Below are positions 34,644 to 43,577 of a stretch of DNA of 64,000 bases, one piece after another (position 1 is the first letter of the stretch; every line of letters begins with the position of its first letter). Below the pieces are notes generated by a model, which searched no databases, was not told the origin of the DNA, and saw only the letters and a program-made list of their open reading frames with translations. The position numbers and the translations under genes were made by a program. Source of the DNA: Virgibacillus salarius (GTDB lineage Bacteria > Bacillota > Bacilli > Bacillales > Amphibacillaceae); NCBI RefSeq assembly GCF_039521925.1, contig NZ_BAAACY010000078.1, positions 1 to 64,000 of the forward strand, read 5' to 3'.

Positions 34644-36182
34644 ATGGAAACTCGTTCACAATGGGGGACAAGAGCAGGGTTTATTATGGCTGCTGTAGGT
34701 TCAGCGGTTGGACTAGGAAATATTTGGCGTTTTCCAGCTGTCGCTTATGAGAATGGTGGAGGAGCCTTTTTTATCCCTTATCTGTTCGCACTACTAACCG
34801 CCGGTATTCCTATTTTGATTATGGAATTTACGATGGGACATAAATATCGTGGTTCTGCACCGCTTACGTATAAGCGAATAAATAAAAAGACAGAATTTAT
34901 TGGCTGGTGGGCAGTGCTCGTATCGTTTGTTATCTCTACGTACTATTCTGTTATTATTGCCTGGGCAATATCCTATTCTGTTTTCTCAATTAATTTAAGC
35001 TGGGGAGCAGATACGGAAGTGTTTTTAATGAATGACTTTTTACATCGTACCGTAGAACCAGGACAAATAGGAAGTCTTGTACCAGGTGTACTTATTCCAT
35101 TAATTATCGTTTGGGTTGTAGTTCTAGGTATTTTATTTAAAGGAGTTAAGAGAGGAATAGAAATTGCAAACCGCATCTTTATTCCCGCTTTAGTTATTAT
35201 TTTCCTTATTATTGTTATTCGAGCAATTACATTAGACGGAGCTATGGACGGATTGCAAACATTTTTTGCTCCAGACTTCAGTAAAATATTAGATGGAGAA
35301 GTATGGGTGGCAGCATATGGGCAAATATTTTTTAGTTTATCGATTGCCTTCGCTATTATGATCACATATTCAAGCTACTTACCTAAGAAATCGGATATTA
35401 CCAACAACGCCTTCATTACAGGATTTGGTAATTCAAGCTTTGAGTTACTAGCTGGTATTGGGGTGTTTTCTGCTCTTGGATTTATGGCAGCTCAATCCGG
35501 TGTAGGGGTAGAGGAAGTAGTCTCAGGAGGAGTTGGTCTTGCCTTCGTAGTTTTTCCGGCGATAATTAATGAATTCCCAGGACTGAATGGATTATTTGGC
35601 TTTTTGTTTTTCGCTTCATTGGTACTTGCTGGATTAACTTCATTGATGTCAATTACAGAGACATATGTTGCTGGTTTAACAGATAAATTCAAAATATCCA
35701 GATCAAAGGCAGTTTTATTTGGAGGTGGAATAGCCGCAATTATTTCACTTTTATTTGCGACTCAAGGTGGTCTGTTCTTCTTGGATGCAGCTGACTACTT
35801 TATTAATCAATTTGGAGTAGCGCTTATAGGACTTGTTGAAGTAGTGCTTATTGCATGGATTCTTCGTAAAGTAAAGGATCTAAAAACACATGCCAATGCT
35901 ATTTCTGATATTCGCCTAGGTTGGTGGTGGTCGCTAAGTCTAAATGTTATTACACCTCTAGTATTGGGGTATATGATGTTCGATTTATTCCGACTAAACC
36001 TAATGAAGCAATTTGACACAGAAACTGGAAATTATGAAGGATATGCAGATATATTTATCGTATTTGGAGGTTGGTTTGTTGCAGCAGCAGCCCTTATTAT
36101 CGGTATTGTCATGGCTGCTACTAAGTGGAGGTCCGAAGCTAAAGGTGTTAGTGAGCATTCAGAGGAGAGGGAGGCCAAATAA
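34644..36182 (+). CDS. NSS-family sodium:amino acid symporter (MetP-like)
   Basis: The product is 512 residues with 11-12 membrane helices. It opens with the neurotransmitter:sodium symporter signature: WGTRAGFIMAAVGSAVGLGN followed by IWRFPAVAYENGGGAF, which contains the sodium and substrate sites of helix 1. GGGGGAGG precedes the start. Two bases after its stop lies a 35-codon gene for a MetS-like small subunit, which in Corynebacterium is needed by MetP for methionine/alanine uptake. That makes methionine or alanine the likely substrate. Confidence 0.85.
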   Translation: METRSQWGTRAGFIMAAVGSAVGLGNIWRFPAVAYENGGGAFFIPYLFALLTAGIPILIMEFTMGHKYRGSAPLTYKRINKKTEFIGWWAVLVSFVISTYYSVIIAWAISYSVFSINLSWGADTEVFLMNDFLHRTVEPGQIGSLVPGVLIPLIIVWVVVLGILFKGVKRGIEIANRIFIPALVIIFLIIVIRAITLDGAMDGLQTFFAPDFSKILDGEVWVAAYGQIFFSLSIAFAIMITYSSYLPKKSDITNNAFITGFGNSSFELLAGIGVFSALGFMAAQSGVGVEEVVSGGVGLAFVVFPAIINEFPGLNGLFGFLFFASLVLAGLTSLMSITETYVAGLTDKFKISRSKAVLFGGGIAAIISLLFATQGGLFFLDAADYFINQFGVALIGLVEVVLIAWILRKVKDLKTHANAISDIRLGWWWSLSLNVITPLVLGYMMFDLFRLNLMKQFDTETGNYEGYADIFIVFGGWFVAAAALIIGIVMAATKWRSEAKGVSEHSEEREAK

Positions 36183-36184
36183 CT

Positions 36185-36292
36185 ATGACTGGCAGTGTCA
36201 TTTTAGTGATGATTCTTAGTATGGTAATTATTTGGGGAGGATTAGCTGCAAGTATTATGTATGCTGTGAAGAAATCAAAAGAAGTAAAATAA
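36185..36292 (+). CDS. MetS-like small subunit of the NSS transporter
   Basis: A 35-residue peptide: one membrane helix (SVILVMILSMVIIWGGLAASIM) and a short basic tail VKKSKEVK. Length, the W-GG-L-A pattern at the end of the helix and position 2 bases after an NSS transporter gene match the methionine/alanine importer small subunit family. The overlap of its ribosome binding site GAGAGGGAGG with the end of the transporter gene means coupled translation. Confidence 0.85.
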   Translation: MTGSVILVMILSMVIIWGGLAASIMYAVKKSKEVK

Positions 36293-36322
36293 GCAGTGAC
36301 CTTTTTATCGAATTTGTAGCAG

Positions 36323-36372
36323 AAAGACTTCCCTTCTCTAGTTGCTATAGCTAGGTGAAGGGAAGTCTTTTC
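36323..36372. terminator. Bidirectional terminator
   Basis: AAAGACTTCCCTTC pairs perfectly with GAAGGGAAGTCTTT around a 20-base loop, followed by T. It ends the NSS operon and may also serve the minus-strand lytH gene. Confidence 0.85.
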
Positions 36373-36464
36373 GATTCTAACAGACCTTTGAACGCTTCAA
36401 TTTATTATTTATTCTCTATCCAGTCTAGGCAAAGAAGTCATATAAGTTTAAATTGACTATCTTG

Positions 36465-37430
36465 TTAATCTTTTTGTTTCGCAATTCGTTCCCATTTACG
36501 TAAATAAGGGTATGGATCAAAGGACCATTCGCTTTTGCCATTATCTTTGTACATACCATAATGTAAATGTGGAGGGAATTTTCCAGATGTTCCCGGCGGT
36601 CCATAACCTGTCGAACCAACACTCCCCAGTACATCTCCAGGCTTAACAACTTGACCAACCTTAATATCATCATCGTAACCGTTCATATGTCCATAATAAT
36701 GATAAATATTATAAATATCACGAATACCGATTCTCCATCCTCCATAGAGATTCCAGCCCATCATTTCTATAACACCATATGTTGTTGATTTTACAGGTGT
36801 TCCATAATTTGCAAAAATATCGGTACCTTCATGAATTCGTAATCCGCCAAATCCTCTTCGGTCACCCCATGTGCTTCTATAACTATAATTGTGAGCTATA
36901 GAAACAGGAAAATCCCTATCCGTTAAATTAATATCTTGAAATTCCTTAAACACCTTTGCAGTGTTCATTATCGTCTGTACGGATAAATCCCGCTTATAAT
37001 AATTCCATAATGCAATTTTTATATCATCCTTCGTTTGACCGTATTCAAGTAAATAATTTGCCATCGTATGAAGAATATCTTCCGAATTTCTCGGATCGGC
37101 TTTTTGATCACCATCGCCATCTTTACCCTTTCCATTGAAAAAGACGATTAATCGTTCATCCTTGATCATAGAAGAATTTCCTAATCCATACCATAATTCA
37201 GGTGGTACCTCAATAGAGATAACTTTCTCATCATCTGAATCCTGTTTTTTGTTGCGCTCGTAATTATCAATTGCTGCGAAATAGTACCAAGGAATTTGAC
37301 TTAAGGCTTCTGTTTTTTTGAATAATGCCATTCTTTTATCATAAATCGTTTTCTCTTCTGCATGTGCAAATGTATGCGGAAAAACTGAAAATAGAATTAT
37401 GATCATGAAAAAAAAACGTTTTGCATACAA
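36465..37430 (-). CDS. lytH: LytH-type M23 peptidoglycan peptidase
   Basis: The product is 321 residues. A signal peptide (FFFMIIILFSVFPHTFAHA) is followed by a helical linker domain and, from about residue 185, an M23 LytM domain: RIHEGTDIF gives the zinc His and Asp, YYGHM another block, and PPHLHYG the HxH motif. B. subtilis LytH (YunA) trims peptide stems of spore cortex peptidoglycan as an L-Ala-D-Glu endopeptidase. The start is TTG behind AAGGGTGA. The expected neighbour lipA (between lytH and yutC in B. subtilis, by memory) is absent here. Confidence 0.85.
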   Translation of the reverse strand: MYAKRFFFMIIILFSVFPHTFAHAEEKTIYDKRMALFKKTEALSQIPWYYFAAIDNYERNKKQDSDDEKVISIEVPPELWYGLGNSSMIKDERLIVFFNGKGKDGDGDQKADPRNSEDILHTMANYLLEYGQTKDDIKIALWNYYKRDLSVQTIMNTAKVFKEFQDINLTDRDFPVSIAHNYSYRSTWGDRRGFGGLRIHEGTDIFANYGTPVKSTTYGVIEMMGWNLYGGWRIGIRDIYNIYHYYGHMNGYDDDIKVGQVVKPGDVLGSVGSTGYGPPGTSGKFPPHLHYGMYKDNGKSEWSFDPYPYLRKWERIAKQKD

Positions 37431-37577
37431 AATGTTTCACCCTTACACGCATATTTTCTTTACTTAATAACGTTACAAGTAGCTGATGTTCTGTATTTTT
37501 TGTCAAAGTAGTTCTGATTATACAATAAATTAAAAGGGACTAATTGGAATTTCCAATCAGTTCCTTTCTGTTTTTAA

Positions 37578-38144
37578 TTACATACCTTTATTACTACCTT
37601 GAGGTGATTTTTTCATTTCTTTAATAATGCTCTGAATCGTATTATCATAATCACCTTCTGTTGTACTTAGATTATGCAAACTGTGGATATCATTAATTAA
37701 ACTTGTATTGTCCGAGACATATACTTTAAAGTATCTAGGCATAACTGACATTGCCGTACGCTTTGCCATATCCGCTGTTCTATCCTGATCATAACGGCCA
37801 GATTTTTGGTAAGCAATTAACACTTCTTCGTCCGTTACAAGTGTTGCGACTTCATCGAAAGCATCACCACGCAACATAATTCGCGTAATCATATTCGCCA
37901 TTTCAGTACGGTCAATACTTACGGAATGATTTTTTTCTGTATTATTTTCCATTTGTTCTTTCGTATAACGCACATAGCCAAGTTTATCATCAGCACCATC
38001 TTCTGCCGGAGCTCGTAACTCTTGATTAGGATCTAATTCATTCCGTATTTGGTCTCTTTCATCAATAGCATTGTTATTATTTGCACAACCAGTAATGAGT
38101 AGCAAAGAAGTCAGGCCGATTGGTATAAGTGTTCTTGTTTTCAT
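37578..38144 (-). CDS. yutC: YhcN/YlaJ-family sporulation lipoprotein YutC
   Basis: The product is 188 residues from the ATG at 38144, behind GGAGGATAGC; an earlier in-frame ATG would add 20 residues and spoil the signal. The lipobox LLLITGC puts the lipid on Cys20. The mature part has the YhcN/YlaJ pattern (MANMITRIMLRGDAFDEVATLVTDEEVLIAY-type helices between residues 85 and 120). Family members localise to forespore membranes. The order lytH-yutC-yutD supports the name. Confidence 0.8.
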   Translation of the reverse strand: MKTRTLIPIGLTSLLLITGCANNNNAIDERDQIRNELDPNQELRAPAEDGADDKLGYVRYTKEQMENNTEKNHSVSIDRTEMANMITRIMLRGDAFDEVATLVTDEEVLIAYQKSGRYDQDRTADMAKRTAMSVMPRYFKVYVSDNTSLINDIHSLHNLSTTEGDYDNTIQSIIKEMKKSPQGSNKGM

Positions 38145-38273
38145 TGCTATCCTCCATTCAAAATATCTTTTCATCATTAGTTTGCAATTTGAGTTGAAAA
38201 TCATACTATTTTATTTCTGGAGGGTTTTTCGAAAAGATGATAAACTGTAGACACGATATATGGGGGGATTTAT

Positions 38274-38549
38274 ATGATAGAGCTGCAAGGGAAAAAATAC
38301 GAGCTTGTGGAAAATCATAAAAATGGATTTAGTGAGGATATGTTAAAAGAACGGTACTCAGATATATTAGCTAAGTATGATTTTATTGTTGGTGACTGGG
38401 GTTATGACCAGTTACGATTAAAAGGCTTTTATGCAGATCAAAACCAAAAAGCACCTGTTGACAATAAGATCAGTGCCTTAGATGACTATTTATATGAATA
38501 CTGTAATTTTGGATGTGCTTATTTTGTCCTTCAAAAAATTGCTACATAA
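38274..38549 (+). CDS. yutD: DUF1027 protein YutD
   Basis: The product is 91 residues, with the family blocks NGFSEDMLKERYSDILAKYDFIVGDWGYDQLRLKGFY-like (residues 15-52) and YLYEYCNFGCAYFVL. The protein is conserved in Bacilli; its biochemical role is unknown. TGGGGGGA precedes the ATG. Divergent from yutC, as in B. subtilis. Confidence 0.9.
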   Translation: MIELQGKKYELVENHKNGFSEDMLKERYSDILAKYDFIVGDWGYDQLRLKGFYADQNQKAPVDNKISALDDYLYEYCNFGCAYFVLQKIAT

Positions 38550-38552
38550 AAA

Positions 38553-38578
38553 AGCAGTAGCTCGATGTTGCTACTGCT
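38553..38578. terminator. Bidirectional terminator
   Basis: AGCAGTAGC pairs perfectly with GCTACTGCT over 8 bases. On the minus strand six T follow, so it best serves the minus-strand gene whose last codons it overlaps. Confidence 0.75.
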
Positions 38579-38849
38579 CGTTTCCAAAATCGCCATCAGG
38601 ATTATTATGTGGGTCATGTGAGCCATCAGCCTGTCTAGGTAAGTCCTTATGACGTTCTCTATCAGGGTAAACAAAAGCACTATCCCGTCGTTGTCCTTTT
38701 TCCCAAGGAGTCGATTTACCTTCCACTAGAGCATATTCATTCATTGGAGAACCAAAAGATCCTTCTGGGAATTCCTCAGGAATTAGCTTGTCGTGCATAC
38801 TTTCCACATTAGTAAAGTTTGAATATGTCTTCTTTTTTTCTTTTGCCAT
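38571..38849 (-). CDS. Small hydrophilic protein, unknown
   Basis: The product is 92 residues from the ATG at 38849 (AAAGGATG upstream). It is strongly charged, without membrane segments, and rich in Pro, Gly, Asp and Asn, with a C-terminus DPHNNPDGDFGNEQ. I do not recognise a family. It resembles small, possibly unstructured cytosolic proteins. It shares a terminator with the convergent yutD gene. Confidence 0.6.
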   Translation of the reverse strand: MAKEKKKTYSNFTNVESMHDKLIPEEFPEGSFGSPMNEYALVEGKSTPWEKGQRRDSAFVYPDRERHKDLPRQADGSHDPHNNPDGDFGNEQ

Positions 38850-38976
38850 CAACTAAACACATCCTTTTCACACAAAATACCAACAACTAATGTAAAGGTG
38901 TTGGTATTAGTTTTGACTATATAGTGAGTTGTATGGGTAGAAAATAAAGGCAGTTCGTATGAAATGATGCTAGGGA

Positions 38977-40419
38977 TTAAAGCTCACAACGTTTATAGCC
39001 TCTGTATTTTTTTTCAAGCATTTTTCCTAATCGAAAAATTGCATCCTCATTTCCTGATTTACTTATAATTTGAACAGCAATTGGCATATTATTTTCATCA
39101 TTTCCTACCGGTACGGTCAATGCAGGTAATCCCCAAACATTTGCATAGGCTACATAAGGCATGTAAGTGAGAAATGTTCGCCGCATGGAGAATATTTGTC
39201 GATAAACTTTTCCATGCTCTAATGCTCCCGTATGATAAATTGGAAAAATGAGTAGCCTATTTTGTAAATACGCTCCCAGAATCTTGTCTCCCTGTAAAAT
39301 TGTCTCTTCCATCTCTCGAATGCGGCTAATCGATGGTTTAAAAAGCTTTGCTCCAAAAATTGCTTTCGACAGATACGGATGAATCTTAGAGCGTTGCGTT
39401 AGTTTTTCTTTAAGAAAAGATTTCAAGAGAAAAGACCTGTCATTATTAAATGCAGCTTTTTCAATTAATTCACTGCCATTACTTGAGAGCATTTCTTGCC
39501 ATAATGTAGCGCAGTTATGATACATTGGAGGAATGCGTCGAAAAGTAGAAAACGATCTTGTTAGTACTTTTTCAATATCGTCTAACAGTCTTTTCGTTAC
39601 TTCATTTAATGGTTGTTCCATATTACTAGGTAAAATTTCTATCTTAAAATTCTTTAGAGAGCAATCATCTATTTCATTTTCGGAGATGCTTGAATAGATA
39701 AGTTCCATATCCCGAACGGATTTACCCATTGGTCCAATGCTTAACATTCTATTTTGGATATCATTTGTAACAGCTGGAAAATGCCCATGAGCTGAAACCT
39801 GTTTAAAACCGGGCTTAAAACCAATAACGCCATTGAAGTGACTGGGAAATCGAATGGAACCACCAATGTCAGAGCCAATTCCTGCAAGAGCACCTCCTGC
39901 TGCTAACAGGGCTCCTTCACCTCCACTTGAGCCTCCACAGGTCCTATTGATATCCCAAGGATTGTTGGTACGACCATATAGTCGATTATCTGTTTCCTGA
40001 CAAAAACATAAGGCAGGTGTATTTGTCTTACTTAAGATAATCATTCCAGCTTCCTGTAATTTCGATATAACTACTGCGTCTTTTCTAGAAATTAAGTCTT
40101 TTCTATGTTCTAGTCCACCAGTCGTTTTCATACCTTTGACATGAATGGATTCTTTTACACTTATTGGGACACCAAATAGAGGGGATAATGGCTCATTATT
40201 TTTTAAAAACATATCCAGCTCTTTTGCTTGTTGTAGCGCTTCAACGTACCGATTTTCTACTACTGCATTAATAATCGGATTTATTTGTTTTTGTTTTTCT
40301 ATATAAACACTAACGATTTCTAACACTGAAAACTGTCTTTCTTTAATAGCATGGGATATAGCTGTAACATCTAAATTAAGTATATCTTCCTTGTTGGAAG
40401 AGATCACAGTTCCCATCAT
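38977..40419 (-). CDS. Amidase signature family enzyme
   Basis: The product is 480 residues. The Ser-cisSer-Lys triad is visible: Lys in PISVKESI (near residue 88), the cis-serine and nucleophile in CGGSSGGEGALLAAGGALAGIGSDIGGSIR-type sequence (residues about 162-190). It belongs to the GatA/fatty acid amide hydrolase fold and hydrolyses an amide bond. There is no GatB or GatC neighbour, so it is a stand-alone amidase, not the tRNA amidotransferase. Substrate unknown. GAGGAGAATGAAGG precedes the start. Confidence 0.85.
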   Translation of the reverse strand: MMGTVISSNKEDILNLDVTAISHAIKERQFSVLEIVSVYIEKQKQINPIINAVVENRYVEALQQAKELDMFLKNNEPLSPLFGVPISVKESIHVKGMKTTGGLEHRKDLISRKDAVVISKLQEAGMIILSKTNTPALCFCQETDNRLYGRTNNPWDINRTCGGSSGGEGALLAAGGALAGIGSDIGGSIRFPSHFNGVIGFKPGFKQVSAHGHFPAVTNDIQNRMLSIGPMGKSVRDMELIYSSISENEIDDCSLKNFKIEILPSNMEQPLNEVTKRLLDDIEKVLTRSFSTFRRIPPMYHNCATLWQEMLSSNGSELIEKAAFNNDRSFLLKSFLKEKLTQRSKIHPYLSKAIFGAKLFKPSISRIREMEETILQGDKILGAYLQNRLLIFPIYHTGALEHGKVYRQIFSMRRTFLTYMPYVAYANVWGLPALTVPVGNDENNMPIAVQIISKSGNEDAIFRLGKMLEKKYRGYKRCEL

Positions 40420-40464
40420 CCTTCATTCTCCTCGTATTTAAATTATGCATGAAATTTGCTGTAA

Positions 40465-40734
40465 TTAAAGAACTTCATGTAGGAAGTTCCGAATTTCATC
40501 AGCTTCCATAGCTGTCTCATGGAAGATATGCTCTATCTTTCCTGGATCGTTTAAATCCTCTTTTCCTACTACTGTAAATCGATTTTTACGCAAATTGATA
40601 ATGGTGGTTTTGCTTGGATCATCATCATTCTTTAAAAAAGCAAAATCATAACGCTGTAACTTTCCCATGAAACTTATATAACGCACTTCTTTTGTAACAG
40701 TTTCATCTTTAATTAATTCATACTTACTTCCCAT
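40465..40734 (-). CDS. DUF3055 protein
   Basis: The product is 89 residues from the ATG at 40734. ETVTKEVRYISFMGKLQRYDFA, NRFTVVGKEDLNDPGKIEHIF and a final helix EADEIRNFLHEVL follow the pattern I remember for DUF3055, a small cytosolic family of Bacillales. Function unknown. Divergent from yutE. Confidence 0.7.
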   Translation of the reverse strand: MGSKYELIKDETVTKEVRYISFMGKLQRYDFAFLKNDDDPSKTTIINLRKNRFTVVGKEDLNDPGKIEHIFHETAMEADEIRNFLHEVL

Positions 40735-40846
40735 CATATCCCTCTTTTCCGAATATTGACATTTTCCTTAACTATATCATGTTTTGCTCAATAATCCTAT
40801 AATATATGGTATGATAAGATTGTAATTCATAATGGGGGTTTGTTAC

Positions 40847-41287
40847 ATGTATTTTGTAGATAGGAGTAAGATTCAGCAGACGCTTCAATACATGGACCAG
40901 GTCATCAATGTATTGAAAATGAACGCTCCAGAAACGTTAATCGATAAATTAAGTTTGGAAAGAGCTGTACATATAGTAATAGAATGTACATTAGATGTTG
41001 GAAATATGATGATCGATGGATTTATTATGCGTGATCCAGGTAGTTATAACGATATTATCGATATTTTGTTAGATGAACAGGTTCTTCCTAAAGATGAGGA
41101 AACTGCTTATAAAGAATTAATACAGCTAAGAAAAGTGTTGGTAACCGACTATACAAACATCGACCATAACAAGTTAATACATACGATTCAAGCTAATTAT
41201 CAAGTATATAAACAATTTTCAGCACATATAAGAGTGTACTTAGATAATGAACTAGGAGTAGCTAACGCTTTTTCAAATGAATCATAG
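40847..41287 (+). CDS. yutE: DUF86 / HepT-like protein YutE
   Basis: The product is 146 residues from the ATG at 40847 (GGGGG upstream). It is all helical, with the HEPN-like family pattern MYFVDRSKI at the start and LSLERAVHIVIECTLDVG. In HepT RNase toxins the active site is R-X4-6-H-X-Y; here the segment is RKVLVTDY (residues 95-102), so Arg and Tyr are kept but His is replaced by Thr100. No antitoxin gene (MntA-type) is adjacent. It is probably a domesticated, inactive or altered member. An operon with the SufR-like gene is likely (12-base gap). Confidence 0.8.
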   Translation: MYFVDRSKIQQTLQYMDQVINVLKMNAPETLIDKLSLERAVHIVIECTLDVGNMMIDGFIMRDPGSYNDIIDILLDEQVLPKDEETAYKELIQLRKVLVTDYTNIDHNKLIHTIQANYQVYKQFSAHIRVYLDNELGVANAFSNES

Positions 41288-41299
41288 GGGTGATACGTT

Positions 41300-41932
41300 A
41301 TGAAACAAACACCTACGAAGCAAAAGCTATTGACGTTAATAAAAAAAGGACATGAAGTAACTATAACAGATGTGTTGCCTTTTTTTACGATTTCGGAAAT
41401 TGCTGTTCGAAAGCATATACAATCTCTAGTGCGGGATGGATTTATCAAGAAGAATAGTATAAAGCAGAAACTAGGAAGACCATATTTTACTTATGAGCTT
41501 ACAGAGAAGGGGCATGGATTATTCCCAAATCAAAACGAAAAACTGCCATTAGAGCTGCTTCAGGATCTTGAGTATCTTCAAGGTAAGAGAGCGGTTGATG
41601 ATTTACTTTGGCAAAGAATGCTGCGGGAACGGAATCAGCTAGAGGATTTCGTAGGTGACAGTGACTTTGATAGTAAGGTTAAAGAAATGGCTAAGTTTCA
41701 AGATGAAAATGGATATATGGTAGAATTGAAAAAGGTAGATGTAGGACACTATGAAATGAAAAATTATCATTGTCCGATTTCTGCGTTATCCTCTAAATAT
41801 ACACAAGTATGTCAAAATGAAAAAGCAATGTATCAAGACATCTTTTCTACCTGTGAAGTTATTTCACATACATGTATTACTGATGGGAAACCTTATTGTA
41901 TGTGGACAATAAAGCAATTGGAAGAAAGGTGA
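41300..41932 (+). CDS. SufR-type Fe-S cluster-binding regulator
   Basis: The product is 210 residues. The N-terminal 70 residues are a winged HTH of the DeoR/ArsR kind (TISEIAVRKHIQSLVRDGFI). The C-terminal part has Cys158, Cys171, Cys185 and Cys200, spaced exactly C-X12-C-X13-C-X14-C, the cluster motif of SufR, the iron-sulfur-sensing repressor of suf genes. An extra Cys192 lies inside the last interval. No suf genes are next to it, but Fe-S carrier genes yutI and yutM lie a few kb downstream. RBS is AGGGGTGA. Confidence 0.8.
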   Translation: MKQTPTKQKLLTLIKKGHEVTITDVLPFFTISEIAVRKHIQSLVRDGFIKKNSIKQKLGRPYFTYELTEKGHGLFPNQNEKLPLELLQDLEYLQGKRAVDDLLWQRMLRERNQLEDFVGDSDFDSKVKEMAKFQDENGYMVELKKVDVGHYEMKNYHCPISALSSKYTQVCQNEKAMYQDIFSTCEVISHTCITDGKPYCMWTIKQLEER

Positions 41933-42026
41933 AGGACTATATCTTTCTACTGCAGTTGAATAAAGAAGACGTTGTCTGAGTGAGCAAGGTCGCTTGGACT
42001 TTTTAGTTTAGAAAGAAGGAATATTC

Positions 42027-42800
42027 ATGAAACATGCGTATAAAGGCTATTTAATTGATTTAGACGGTACGATGTATCGAGGAAATGAACCAATTGAAGC
42101 GGCTGCAGAATTTATTGCTACATTAAAAACCAATAACATTCCACATGTGTTCGTAACTAATAACTCTTCAAAAACACAAGAAGATGTGTCTACGAAATTA
42201 AATAAAATGGGGATTACTGCAACTGCACAGCAGATAGTGACAACGAGTATAGCTACAGCAAAGTTTATTCAAGCAAGAAAGAAACAAGCAAGATGTTATG
42301 TTATAGGAGAAGATGGATTACATCAAGCTATAGAAGAGCAAGGACTGACTATTACAGATCAGGATTGTGATTTTGTAGTTGTTGGCATTGACCGGAACAT
42401 TTCATATGATAAGCTAGCAAAAGCTTGTTTGGCTGTCAGGGATGGCGCTACTTTTATTTCTACGAACGGCGATGTAGCGATTCCCAGTGAAAGAGGATTA
42501 TTACCTGGGAATGGATCACTGACATCTGTAATTACAGTTAGTACTGGAGTAGCGCCAACCTTTATTGGTAAGCCAGAATCCATTATTATGGAGGAAGCCC
42601 TAACTGTGTTAGGAGTGAAAAAGGATGAAGCGTTAATGGTTGGCGATAATTATGCTACAGACATACGAGCTGGCATAGGTGCAGGGATGGATACATTGAT
42701 GGTTTTTACTGGTGTTACTCCTATTAAGGAGTACCCAAACCTTGAAATCCAGCCGACCTATTATGTGCATAGTTTACATGAATGGCTTCAACATATTTAA
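42027..42800 (+). CDS. yutF: HAD-IIA phosphatase YutF (NagD-like)
   Basis: The product is 257 residues. LIDLDGTMYRG holds the nucleophile and second aspartate, VTNNSSKT motif II, IGKPES the lysine of motif III, and VGDNYATDI motif IV. The C2A-type cap lies between, which places it in HAD subfamily IIA with NagD/AraL. It probably dephosphorylates sugar phosphates or nucleotides in the cytosol. Position after yutE matches B. subtilis yutF. Confidence 0.9.
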   Translation: MKHAYKGYLIDLDGTMYRGNEPIEAAAEFIATLKTNNIPHVFVTNNSSKTQEDVSTKLNKMGITATAQQIVTTSIATAKFIQARKKQARCYVIGEDGLHQAIEEQGLTITDQDCDFVVVGIDRNISYDKLAKACLAVRDGATFISTNGDVAIPSERGLLPGNGSLTSVITVSTGVAPTFIGKPESIIMEEALTVLGVKKDEALMVGDNYATDIRAGIGAGMDTLMVFTGVTPIKEYPNLEIQPTYYVHSLHEWLQHI

Positions 42801-42847
42801 GTAAACAGAGAGTAGAAGAACCAATGGTATATCTACTCTCTGTTTAC
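42801..42847. terminator. Bidirectional terminator
   Basis: GTAAACAGAGAGTAGA pairs perfectly over 16 bases with TCTACTCTCTGTTTAC, loop 15 bases. It ends yutF and may also serve yutG on the other strand. Confidence 0.75.
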
Positions 42848-42984
42848 TATATAAGACTTCGATATCTTCGTCTTTTATTCTCTTCTTGTATGTTAAAAGT
42901 GATGGCTTAATCTAGATTTTTTCTAATATAAGAAGAACTGCTTGACAGTCTAAGTTAAAAGTATGGTTTGAAGTTTCACTTTAT

Positions 42985-43491
42985 CTAGTAACTTTCTTCA
43001 TCAGTGGAATGTGCTAAGCGACTAGATGCCGCAGCTGCAATTGCACCTACAATATCATCCAAAAACGTATGACACTCTCCTGAGGATTTATCATTTAATT
43101 TTTGTAATATGCCAGGCTTTTGTTTATCAATGTACCCGTAATTTGTAAAGCCGATTGAGCCATATACATTGACGATTGATAATGCAATGATTTCGTCTAC
43201 ACCATACAAACTTTCGTCAACCTCAATGGTTTTTTGTAGCGGCTGCTCTAGCTGTTTCTTTTCTGTTAATACATCTAATTGAATACCTGTCAGGATGGCA
43301 TTTTGTACTTCTCTTTTTGTTAGAACACGATCAACATTATGTCTGCAAACTTCTATTGTTAAATCATCATGGTACTTAGACTGTAGATAATAAACGAGTT
43401 CTGCTATATCATCAATCGTCACTCCACGTTCAGTAAGCCATTGTCTAGCTTTAACTTCTAATTCACTCTGATTTGTCTCTTGACCCATCAT
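42985..43491 (-). CDS. yutG: Phosphatidylglycerophosphatase A-related protein YutG
   Basis: The product is 168 residues, the size of B. subtilis YutG (DUF64/PgpA domain). The C-terminal part has the conserved GECHTFLDDIVGAIAAAASSRLA, with acidic residues that bind metal in PgpA; the N-terminal third (ELEVKARQWLTERGV) is a helical extension. Unlike E. coli PgpA there are no obvious membrane helices. GAGGAAG precedes the start. Divergent from yutH. Confidence 0.85.
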   Translation of the reverse strand: MMGQETNQSELEVKARQWLTERGVTIDDIAELVYYLQSKYHDDLTIEVCRHNVDRVLTKREVQNAILTGIQLDVLTEKKQLEQPLQKTIEVDESLYGVDEIIALSIVNVYGSIGFTNYGYIDKQKPGILQKLNDKSSGECHTFLDDIVGAIAAAASSRLAHSTDEESY

Positions 43492-43577
43492 GTAACTTCC
43501 TCTCTTTTTATAGTTTTAAGTAAAGAAGGTAACTTTTCAACATACAATTAGTATAAATGCCCAGAGGAGGGATCTAC

